DNA of 26,938 nt. Source: Betaproteobacteria bacterium (GTDB lineage: Bacteria > Pseudomonadota > Gammaproteobacteria > Burkholderiales > Thiobacillaceae). Location: contig JAIFLB010000136.1 in assembly GCA_020049245.1 (NCBI GenBank), positions 1 to 26,938 on the forward strand, in the 5' to 3' direction. Of this stretch, positions 20,536-26,938 are shown in pieces (positions within the stretch are counted from its first letter, which is position 1; each line of letters begins with the position of its first letter). Position numbers and translations under genes: made by a program. The notes beneath the pieces are model-generated. The model had not been told where the DNA came from. It saw nothing but the letters and a program-made list of their open reading frames with translations, and did no database searches.

Positions 20536-20629
20536 ACCGTGCCGAGCCGGCACAGAAGCAGACACCTTTTTTGCTGCCCATGCCCGCTACTTTTGTAGAA
20601 TTCGCCAGATTCAATTCCGAGAAACCACC

Positions 20630-21517
20630 ATGTCCATAGCCAATCTCACCCCGGGCGACAAAGCCAAAGTCATCGCCGAAGCCCTCCCCTACATCCAGCG
20701 GTTCTGGGACAAGACTGTCGTAATCAAGTACGGCGGCAACGCAATGACCGATCCGGTCCTGAAAGCGGCCTTCGCGCGCGATGTAGTGTTGCTCAAACTG
20801 GTTGGCCTGAATCCGGTCGTCGTACATGGCGGCGGCCCGCAGATCGAGGATATGTTGCGCCGCGTCGGCAAGAAGGGGGAATTCATCCAGGGCATGCGGG
20901 TGACCGATGCGGAAACCATGGATCTGGTTGAAATGGTGCTCGGAGGCCAGGTCAATAAGGACATCGTCAATTTGATCAACCAGGCGGGCGGCAAAGCGGT
21001 GGGCCTGACTGGCAAGGACGGTCGCTTCATCCGGGCGAAAAAATTGATGATGGAATCGACGACCATTCCCGGCGACGTGATCGACATTGGCCAGGTCGGT
21101 GCAATCACCCAGATCGACCCCAGCCTGATCTCGTTTCTCGATTCCGGCGATTTCATCCCGGTGATTGCGCCGATTGGGGTCGGCAGCCAGGGTGAGACCT
21201 ACAACATCAATGCCGACGTGGTTGCGGGAAAACTGGCGGAAGTATTGAAAGCAGAGAAGCTGGTCTTGCTGACCAACACGCCGGGCGTGCTCGACAAAGC
21301 CGGCAACCTGCTGACTGGTCTGACGCCGAAAAAGATCGATGACCTGGTCGCCGATGGCACATTATCCGGCGGCATGCTGCCGAAAATTGCATCCGCACTG
21401 GATGCCGCCAGAAGTGGTGTCAAATCAGTCCACATCATTGATGGCCGGGTTGAACATGCGTTGCTGCTCGAAATCATGACTGATCAGGGCGTTGGCACCT
21501 TGATTCAATCTGCTTGA
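20630..21517 (+). CDS. argB: Acetylglutamate kinase ArgB
   Basis: ArgB phosphorylates N-acetylglutamate in the second step of arginine synthesis, in the cytoplasm. The 295-residue protein has family length from the ATG at 20630 (MSIANLTPGDKAKVIAEALP); the frame is open 34 codons upstream but that part is not homologous-looking. Motifs are intact: VVIKYGGNAM for phosphate binding, VVVHGGGPQI for substrate, YNINADVVAGKLAEVL near the nucleotide site, and GGMLPKIASALDAARSG. The N-terminal helix before VVIKYGG is of the type linked in other bacteria with arginine-sensitive hexameric enzymes, so feedback control is plausible. It begins a plus-strand run and has its own terminator at 21567-21609. 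Confidence 0.97.
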   Translation: MSIANLTPGDKAKVIAEALPYIQRFWDKTVVIKYGGNAMTDPVLKAAFARDVVLLKLVGLNPVVVHGGGPQIEDMLRRVGKKGEFIQGMRVTDAETMDLVEMVLGGQVNKDIVNLINQAGGKAVGLTGKDGRFIRAKKLMMESTTIPGDVIDIGQVGAITQIDPSLISFLDSGDFIPVIAPIGVGSQGETYNINADVVAGKLAEVLKAEKLVLLTNTPGVLDKAGNLLTGLTPKKIDDLVADGTLSGGMLPKIASALDAARSGVKSVHIIDGRVEHALLLEIMTDQGVGTLIQSA

Positions 21518-21566
21518 TGGCCCTCGGCCATTCATGACGGTGAAAGTGGTGCTATGAGCAGACGCA

Positions 21567-21609
21567 CTTCCGGCAGCATCAGCTTCTGCTATGCTTCCGG
21601 AAGATTTTT
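21567..21609 (+). terminator. Intrinsic terminator downstream of argB
   Basis: CTTCCGG pairs with CCGGAAG, extended after one mismatch by AGCAT/ATGCT, then ATTTTTA follows. It begins 50 nt after the argB stop. The next gene's ribosome-binding site starts only 9 nt later, so that gene is either read through or has a promoter within the hairpin region. Confidence 0.7.
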
Positions 21610-21627
21610 ATAAGAAACAGAGGTTGC

Positions 21628-22755
21628 GTGTTTTCTTTCTTCCGCAAAGAGAAGCCTGATAATTTCCTTGCTTTCCTGAAGGAAGGTAACGACGCGTTTG
21701 GCCCTGGTCCAGCCTACGCGGGCGCCAAGCCTCCAATTGAAGACATGGGTGCAGGCATCGAGGTTCAGGAAGCCTTGGGCGGTCTACCCCCCGAACTCGA
21801 GGAAGCCGCTGTACTGTTTGCCAATGGCAAGATCGGCGAAACCGCAACCCTGCTCAATCGCTACCTGCTGGATCACCGCGACAACCATGATCCGTTGCCT
21901 TGGTACATGCTGTTCGATCTGTATGAAGTAAGCGACCAGTCAGCGCCATTCGAAGATGCCGCAGTCGATTTCGCGGTGCGGTTTGAACGTTCGCCGCCGA
22001 CCTGGACGCCACATGACAAACCCAAGCGAGTCAGTGCCCCGGCGCCGTTGATGATTTATGGAGAGAAATACGGCACGCTGGAGCGGGTCAAACAGGGCCG
22101 TTTCTTCCAGGATTCCTTGCATGCGCCTTATGTCCGGCTCGATGTGTCAAAAACACTGGCGCCAGATGAAGAGACAGCAAATGCCATCCTGAGCGACATC
22201 GTTCACTTGCACGAGATGCACAAGCCGGTAGAACTGATCGGCGGCCCCGGTTTTGCGGTTCGACTCGATGCCGCGCGACAGGGCGATCGCCTGACTGAGT
22301 CGGGTTGGTTTTTGTTTCTGGCGATTTTGCAATTGCTTGGTCGGGAAGATGATTTCGAAAACGTCGCCGTCGATTACGCTGTCGCTTTCGAGGTTTCCCC
22401 CCCGTCCTACACGCAGCCGCTCCCGCTGCCGAGCAAGAACAGCGCCCCGGAAGCCCGGGTTGCTCAAACCCCGGATATTGCATTCAAACTGACCGGCCAG
22501 ATTGGCCCAGGCAGTGAATTGCAGTTTGAAGCGCTGAAAAAATACGCACAGGGTCGCCAGCAGGTTGAAATCGATCTGAGCAAAGTCAGCCGCATTGATT
22601 TCTCGGTGGTTGGATTGTTGTTGGAAACGCTGATCGCCATTTCTGGCAACGGCAGCAAAATCCTGTTCAAGGAAGGCAACGAGCTGGTCAACACCTTGTT
22701 GCACATCGTTGGTGCCAGCCAGTTTTCGGTTGTACTTGGACGCACTCGCGTCTAG
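21628..22755 (+). CDS. Duplicated-module STAS-domain protein, 375 residues
   Basis: This is a cytoplasmic protein of unknown role. A C-terminal STAS domain (about 282-372) reads VEIDLSKVSRIDFSVVGLLL, with Ser326 near the phosphorylation position. A second, weaker STAS-like segment lies at about 140-215 (VRLDVSKTLAPDEETANAIL). Each is preceded by a related helical unit: VDFAVRFERSPPTWTP (113-128) and VDYAVAFEVSPPSYTQ (248-263), so the protein looks like an internal duplication. The GTG start at 21628 is preceded by AGAGG. The TAG stop is the first triplet touching a MITE-like element, so the natural C-terminus may have been a few residues different. Similar STAS proteins occur near hslV in Betaproteobacteria as far as I recall. 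It is not obviously part of the partner-switch operon on the other strand. Confidence 0.8.
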   Translation: MFSFFRKEKPDNFLAFLKEGNDAFGPGPAYAGAKPPIEDMGAGIEVQEALGGLPPELEEAAVLFANGKIGETATLLNRYLLDHRDNHDPLPWYMLFDLYEVSDQSAPFEDAAVDFAVRFERSPPTWTPHDKPKRVSAPAPLMIYGEKYGTLERVKQGRFFQDSLHAPYVRLDVSKTLAPDEETANAILSDIVHLHEMHKPVELIGGPGFAVRLDAARQGDRLTESGWFLFLAILQLLGREDDFENVAVDYAVAFEVSPPSYTQPLPLPSKNSAPEARVAQTPDIAFKLTGQIGPGSELQFEALKKYAQGRQQVEIDLSKVSRIDFSVVGLLLETLIAISGNGSKILFKEGNELVNTLLHIVGASQFSVVLGRTRV

Positions 22756-22921
22756 CCCGGATTTTTCATAAATGCTCGCGCGCCCTCGCTGGCCCCTTGT
22801 CCGCACTGGAAAACTTCGCTCAGTCGGGCGTATGAATAACTACGCCGCTCCTTCGCGAAATTCCCATTGCAAACAAGATCCTGCGCGATCATCACGCGAA
22901 TTTATGAAATATCCGGGCTAG
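22752..22921. mobile_element. MITE/REP-like element with 22-bp terminal inverted repeats
   Basis: The left end (CTAGCCCGGATTTTTCATAAAT, 22 bases of which the inner 19 begin at GCCCGG) and the right end at 22900-22921 are reverse complements with a single mismatch. The 126 bases between them hold no ORF or transposase. Both ends are flanked by TA, as expected for IS630/Tc1-type target sites, although the TA may be part of the repeat. The element fills the gap between the STAS gene and hslV almost completely, and its first bases supply the TAG stop of the STAS gene. Confidence 0.7.
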
Positions 22922-22954
22922 CGCTCCGTTTCATCCTTTTCTAGCAAGACTCGC

Positions 22955-23521
22955 ATGGAACAATTTCACGGCACCACCATTCTTTCGGTCCGTCGCGGCG
23001 AGTCTGTCGCAATGGGTGGCGATGGTCAGGTCACGCTTGGCAACATCGTCATCAAAGCCAGCGCGCGCAAGATCCGCCGGCTCTATCAGGAGCGCATTCT
23101 GGCCGGTTTCGCCGGCGGCACAGCAGATGCTTTCACGCTATTTGAACGATTTGAAGCGAAGCTGGAAAAACACCAGGGCCATCTGGTCAGAAGCGCGGTG
23201 GAACTGGCCAAGGACTGGCGCACCGACCGCATCCTGCGTCGTCTGGAAGCGATGCTGGCGGTGGCCGACCGAACCAGCACACTGATCATCACCGGCGCTG
23301 GCGATGTGCTGGAACCCGAACAGGGCATCGCTGCCATCGGCAGTGGCGGCGCCTACGCCCAATCTGCCGCACGTGCCTTGCTGGAACATAGCGACCTGGA
23401 CCCTGAAGCCATCGTCCGCGAATCCATCGGCATCGCCGCCGATATCTGCATCTACACCAACCGCAACATCCTGATCGAGACGATCACGCCAGGGTCTACG
23501 CCGCCAGTGTCTAAGCCTTAA
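22955..23521 (+). CDS. hslV: ATP-dependent protease peptidase subunit HslV
   Basis: HslV (ClpQ) is the threonine peptidase of the HslUV complex, which degrades misfolded and regulatory proteins in the cytoplasm. The 188-residue protein has near-normal length (usually 175-185). It begins MEQFHGTTILSVRRG, so the mature N-terminal Thr7 nucleophile is present after removal of six residues. MGGDGQVTLGN, AGFAGGTADAFTLFERFEAK, SGGAYAQSAARALL and ICIYTNRNI are all conserved. No good ribosome-binding site is seen. The ATPase gene hslU, normally the next gene, is absent; instead regA runs in from the other strand and overlaps the last 11 bases. The C-terminal tail (TPGSTPPVSKP) is longer than usual. 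Confidence 0.95.
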   Translation: MEQFHGTTILSVRRGESVAMGGDGQVTLGNIVIKASARKIRRLYQERILAGFAGGTADAFTLFERFEAKLEKHQGHLVRSAVELAKDWRTDRILRRLEAMLAVADRTSTLIITGAGDVLEPEQGIAAIGSGGAYAQSAARALLEHSDLDPEAIVRESIGIAADICIYTNRNILIETITPGSTPPVSKP

Positions 23522-24053
23522 CCGGGCGTTTCGCCAGCTTTCGCTGCAAGGTGCGGCGGTGCATTTTCAGCGCGCGCGCGGTAGCGGACAGATTGCCTTC
23601 ATGCTGCTCAAGCACTTTTTGAATGTGCTCCCATTCCAGCCGATCAATGGATAACGGCCCGTCCGGTGGCTCGATTCCGGCGGCGGCATTGACATCACTC
23701 GCTTCATCGCACAGCGCGGCCAGAATCTCATCGATGCTGGCCGGTTTTGGCAGATATTGCACGGCCCCCAACTTGATCGCCGCCACCGCCGTGGCAATGC
23801 TGGCATAGCCGGTCAGCAACAGGATTCGAGCCCTCGGCAATTGAAGTCGCAGCGGTTCGATCAAATGCAGGCCGGATTCCGAACCCAGACGCAAATCGAG
23901 CACCACGGCATCAAACACATGGCTGGCAGCCAGACTCAACGCGGCATCGTTGTTTTCGGCGGTCATCGCCGAGTGACCGCGACGCGCCATGACCAGCGCC
24001 AGCGTCTGGGCAAAGACCACATCGTCATCAACGACCAGAATCCGCCAGCCCAT
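23511..24053 (-). CDS. regA: RegA/PrrA/ActR-type response regulator
   Basis: This is a 180-residue two-component regulator of the RegA (PrrA, ActR, RoxR) family, which activates or represses genes of redox and energy metabolism. The receiver domain (1-115) has the acidic triad VVDDD (D9-D11), phosphoacceptor D53 in VVLDLRLGSESG, T81 (LTGYAS) and K103 (LPKPAS). The C-terminal Fis-type helix-turn-helix (NLSATARALKMHRRTLQRKL) followed by AKRPV is the near-invariant family DNA-binding end. The ATG at 24053 overlaps the regB stop (TGATG); a GTG one codon earlier is also possible. Its 3' end overlaps hslV by 11 bases on the opposite strand. Confidence 0.94.
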   Translation of the reverse strand: MGWRILVVDDDVVFAQTLALVMARRGHSAMTAENNDAALSLAASHVFDAVVLDLRLGSESGLHLIEPLRLQLPRARILLLTGYASIATAVAAIKLGAVQYLPKPASIDEILAALCDEASDVNAAAGIEPPDGPLSIDRLEWEHIQKVLEQHEGNLSATARALKMHRRTLQRKLAKRPVKA

Positions 24054-25309
24054 CACGCCCCCGCTGCCGGCGTCAACGGCAACACAATTCGGGCATTGAC
24101 GCCACCGGCTGCTGTCTCACCAATTTCCAGCCGGCCGCCCATGCGCTCCAGCGCCGCCCGCGCCAACGCCAGTCCGACCCCCCAACCCTCAGTCTTGCCG
24201 CTGTGCCGACTTCCTTCCCGAGCCTCGGTCGCATTGATGACTTCCAGGCTCAACCCAGCATTGTCATGGCACACGCGCAAGCGAATCGAATCCGGCCCAG
24301 CTTGCGCCGCGTTGTTCAGCAACACGATCAGCACCGCCTCCAATGCAGGATCATCCTCCAGCATCGGTAGCGCCTCCTCCATCTCCAACTGCACTCGCGC
24401 TTGTGGCCACATCAAACCCCAGTGTTCCAGCGTGCGCTCCAACCAGGCCTGCACCGGCAGTGGTGGGCCGGATTTCTCGCCGCGGGCGCGCGCCGAATCG
24501 CCCAGGCGCTGCAACACCATCTGCATTCGCGCCACTTGACCGGACAGCAGCGCAAGCGGTTGATCGAGTTCGTCATCGCCTGAGTAATCACGCCGCAACT
24601 CATCCAACGTAATGCGCACTGACATCATCGGCGTCGCCAGATCGTGCGCCGCCGTCGCCGCCTGCAGCCCAAGCGCAAACAATTGCTCATCGCGCAGACG
24701 CTGCTCGCGTTCCTGTGCCAGTTCCGCATCGCGCCGCCGCAAGCTCGCCGCCTGGCGACCAGCAAAAGCGGCGACCAGCGCAGCCGTCAACAGGAAATTG
24801 AGCCACATGCCGGAAAGGTGCATATCCACCGCTGCTTCGGCCGAAACCTGAATCTGTAGCGGGTGATAAAAACGCATGAGCAGGGTGTACAAAGTGCCGA
24901 CCCAGACCGCCATGCCCCAGGCGTGCCAAGGCGGCAAAGTCACCGCCGCCAGAATCAGCGGCACCAGCAGCAACGAAATGAAAGGGTTGGCATAGCCGCC
25001 GGTGAGGTATACCAGCGCGCCGATACACGCCGCATCCACCGCCAGTTGCAGAGCTAATTCGGTCAATGCCGCTCCACCTGCGCGCAACCGAAACCAGGCA
25101 ACACCATTCAAGACCACATGCAGCCCCAGAATCAGCGCCAGCGATAACAGCGGCAAGCGTGCATCCAGAACAACCGCCAACAAGCCGATCCCCAGCCACT
25201 CGCCCAGAATCAAGGCCGCGCGAACTTTGATCAGACGTTGCTGTGCCGCACTCGGCAGAACCTCGTGGTCAATCCGGAACAATCTCGATATGCCATGCAT
25301 GGACGACAT
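24053..25309 (-). CDS. regB: RegB/PrrB-like sensor histidine kinase, atypical
   Basis: This is a 418-residue membrane kinase, partner of RegA. About six hydrophobic segments (31-180) carry GGYANPF (104-110), the quinone-sensing GGxxNPF heptad of the family. The H-box is ATAAHDLATPMM (H222; the usual H-E-L-x-T-P has Asp here), the N-box LLNNAAQAG (N333) and the G2 box GWGVGLALARA. Two family features are missing: the redox Cys forty residues after the H is Met262, and the D-x-G-x-G G1 box is replaced by NATEAREGS. The frame is open to a GTG at 25366, but that extension is non-homologous and overlaps a palindrome; ATG at 25309 (or 25300) is more likely. Ribosome-binding signals are weak for all. 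Confidence 0.87.
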   Translation of the reverse strand: MSSMHGISRLFRIDHEVLPSAAQQRLIKVRAALILGEWLGIGLLAVVLDARLPLLSLALILGLHVVLNGVAWFRLRAGGAALTELALQLAVDAACIGALVYLTGGYANPFISLLLVPLILAAVTLPPWHAWGMAVWVGTLYTLLMRFYHPLQIQVSAEAAVDMHLSGMWLNFLLTAALVAAFAGRQAASLRRRDAELAQEREQRLRDEQLFALGLQAATAAHDLATPMMSVRITLDELRRDYSGDDELDQPLALLSGQVARMQMVLQRLGDSARARGEKSGPPLPVQAWLERTLEHWGLMWPQARVQLEMEEALPMLEDDPALEAVLIVLLNNAAQAGPDSIRLRVCHDNAGLSLEVINATEAREGSRHSGKTEGWGVGLALARAALERMGGRLEIGETAAGGVNARIVLPLTPAAGA

Positions 25310-25335
25310 TCTAGCCAGCGTTTGACGTCCCCCCC

Positions 25336-25352
25336 TGCGACAACATGTCGCA
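25336..25352. promoter_or_regulatory. RegA/RegR-type palindromic binding site
   Basis: TGCGACAACATGTCGCA is a perfect inverted repeat with 7-bp arms and a 3-base centre. Read on the minus strand, it matches the published RegR-box pattern (GNGRCRTTNNGNCGC, from memory) at all but one fixed position. It lies 27 bp before the regB start, and just upstream of a possible plus-strand -10 box (TATGAT, 25376-25381), so it could serve either direction. Confidence 0.55.
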
Positions 25353-25428
25353 TCCCCAGGCAGCACTCAAATCGCTATGATGAATTCGCTTCCATACGGT
25401 TTACGTGTTCTGCGTTTTCGTATGTCTC

Positions 25429-25465
25429 GGCCCGCCTTGGTTATGCCATCGCGGGCCATTTTTTT
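25429..25465 (+). terminator. Plus-strand terminator-like hairpin in receptor leader
   Basis: GGCCCGC pairs with GCGGGCC across a 15-base loop, followed directly by ATTTTTTT. No plus-strand gene precedes it, so it would end a short leader transcript begun in the regB/receptor gap. That suggests an attenuator for the receptor or a small RNA. Confidence 0.6.
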
Positions 25466-25559
25466 CCCGGAAGACTCGCCCCATGCGGCAATTTGTCACA
25501 CCCCCGGCCAGATTATGAATCTCTAATATTGCTGGGCTTTTACCCAACCGTACTTAACC

Positions 25560-26938
25560 ATGAAGCTCAAACCCTTAGCCCTGTTGCTCGCGTTCCCACC
25601 TTGCATGGCCAGCGCTGCCGAGATCCCTGTTCTGGATGAAATTGTCGTTACTGCGCAGCGTCCTGGTTTTGCACCATTTACTACCGCTCAGGCTACCCCC
25701 ACCCCGGTGCTGGCCGATCTGTCGGGTGCCCTGGCGGAACTGCCGGGAGCGGCGGTGGTGAAAAATGGCCCGCTCACTGGTATTGCTCAAGTGCGCGGCT
25801 TGAGTGGCGACCGCGTCAACATTCTGGTCGATGGCATGGACATCACCCCGGCCTGCCCCAACCACATGGACCCGCCGCTTCACTATGCCGCGCCAGCGGA
25901 TACCGAAAGCTTGACTCTCGTCGCCGGCGCTTCACCGGTGTCGTCCGGTGGAGACTCACTCGGTGCATCGATCCAGGCGCGCTCGCTTCGCCCCGCTTTT
26001 CAGACCGGTGACGCATGGCAAGCCAAAGGCAAGATCGACGCTGGTTTCAGCAGTGCAAATGACGGCTGGAACCTGGGCCTGAACGCCAGCACAGGCAACC
26101 GGGACAATGCACTCTCTTACGCCGGCAACTTTGCTCAAGGCGACGATTTGAAGTTCGCCAAAGGCACAGTCAAAAACAGTGGCTACGAAAGCCAGCGCAA
26201 CAAGCTCAGCTTCGCGCGCGGCACCGAGAACGGCCGTTTCGATGTCAGCGTCAGCCAGCATCAGGTCAGTGATACCGGCAACCCGGCATTGCCAATGGAC
26301 ATGATCAAGGACGACGCCAACGCGGTGAACATGGCCTGGGAAGGAAAGCTGGGCGACATCAGCGTGACCAGCCGTATCTATTGGCACGATATCGATCACC
26401 TGATGGACAACTACAGCCTGCGGCCCAATGCGGGCACCAAAATGTATGCCCCGGCAGACAGCACCGACATCGGCCTGGTCCTGGGGGGCAAGCGCAGCAT
26501 GGCAGGCGGGCGCGTCAGTTTCGGTGCGGAATGGCTGACCAACGACTTCGACACCTTCCAATGGAATGCGACAACGAATGCCTTCAATTCCGACATCCTG
26601 CGCGATGCGAGTCGCGATCGCCTTGGTCTTTACGGCGCGTGGCAGGGCGGGTTGGCCGGCGCATGGAGCGCCAATCTGGGACTGCGTTCGGATACGGTCA
26701 CAATGGATACTGGCAAGGTCCGTTCCGGTGCGACGCAAGCGGAAGCGACAACTGGTCTGGGTGGCGCTTTCAACGCGCTGACGCACAAGAAAACCGACCA
26801 CAACTGGGACTGGAATGCGCTCTTCCAATATGCCGCCACACCTGATCGCGGTTATGAAATCGGTCTCACCCGGAAATCCCGTTCCCCCAGCCTGCTTGAG
26901 CGGTATTAATGGACGCCGCTCAACGCCAGCGCTGGTCA
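25560..26938 (+). pseudogene. OprC/NosA-type TonB-dependent copper receptor with in-frame stop, partial
   Basis: This outer-membrane receptor would import copper with TonB energy. The signal (MKLKPLALLLAFPPCMASAA) precedes a TonB box DEIVVTAQR (26-34) and a plug domain to about 145 (NILVDGMDITPACPNHMDPP). The copper-ligand motifs of Pseudomonas OprC are both visible: CxxxM at C99/M103 and HxM at H280/M282, with 177 residues between M103 and H280 (OprC, from memory, about 176). The frame stops at TAA 26907-26909 after 449 residues in KSRSPSLLERY, far short of the usual 650-720. Beyond it the same frame continues as WTPLNASAG to the window edge, which is what the family shows after ERY. So TAA looks like a nonsense mutation, a sequencing error, or rarely a recoded codon. 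No ribosome-binding site is evident. Confidence 0.85.

Noticed and set aside
20528..20629. N-terminal extension of ArgB
   Set aside because: The extra 34 codons lie in the control region and are not part of the family; the ATG at 20630 gives the normal length.
23757..24539. Plus-strand open frame of 260 codons across regA and regB
   Set aside because: Antisense to two coupled genes with intact receiver, DNA-binding and kinase motifs.
25310..25366. N-terminal extension of the RegB-like kinase from a GTG
   Set aside because: The extension is Cys/Arg/Gly-rich, overlaps the RegA-type palindrome and a seven-G run, and is not family-like.
25956..26828. Minus-strand open frame of 290 codons opposite the TonB receptor
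   Set aside because: The receptor frame has a signal, TonB box, plug and copper motifs; the opposite frame is a compositional shadow.

Overview
The window reads as a chromosomal segment of a flagellated, moderately GC-rich Betaproteobacterium, perhaps near Rhodocyclales or Nitrosomonadales. This is inferred from the gene set (flhB-flhA, gltB-gltD, a RegB/RegA pair, hslV, argB, an OprC/NosA-type copper receptor) and the protein style, not from a marker gene. Nearly all of it is coding, and most genes sit in tight same-strand groups with 0-1 nt junctions. No tRNA, rRNA, CRISPR array or transposase gene was seen.

Layout. 1-2062 (minus): flhA, cut by the left edge, and flhB of the flagellar export gate, overlapping as TGATG. 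2217-3572: a small lipoprotein, an uncharacterised 136-residue protein and a divergent 63-residue membrane peptide. 3662-9793 (minus): gltB-gltD (NADPH glutamate synthase), overlapping as TAATG and ending in a good terminator. 9987-12100 (minus): a three-gene RiPP cluster of the Hvf/bufferin kind: a secreted precursor with eleven Cys in EGKCG/EAKCG motifs, a DUF692 (MNIO) oxygenase and a DUF2063 partner. 12502-16539 (plus): a CHASE2-type class III cyclase followed by a glutaminase-STAS-cyclic-nucleotide-binding fusion. 16576-20397 (minus): a five-gene signalling operon of STAS protein, RsbW-like kinase, cNMP-binding/PP2C phosphatase, FecR-domain protein and repeat-expanded OmpA lipoprotein. 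20630-23521 (plus): argB, a duplicated STAS protein, a 170-bp MITE-like element and hslV. 23511-25309 (minus): an unusual RegB-like kinase and RegA. 25560 to the end (plus): a copper-type TonB-dependent receptor interrupted by an in-frame TAA.

How the genes may work together. The segment 12502-20397 looks like one signalling island. A membrane cyclase with an extracytoplasmic CHASE2 sensor faces two cNMP-binding effectors: a glutaminase carrying its own STAS domain, and a PP2C phosphatase sitting in a partner-switching operon (phosphatase, anti-sigma-like kinase, STAS antagonist) with two envelope proteins (FecR, OmpA). The inferred logic is envelope signal, then cyclic nucleotide, then control of glutamine hydrolysis and a partner switch; all steps are untested. 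Glutamate synthase lies close by, so glutamine/glutamate interconversion is represented on both sides of the RiPP cluster.

A second theme is copper. The Hvf-type RiPP genes (copper-binding products in characterised systems) share the window with a receptor that keeps the CxxxM and HxM copper-ligand motifs of OprC. Next to that receptor are a RegB/RegA pair and a near-consensus RegA/RegR-type palindrome.
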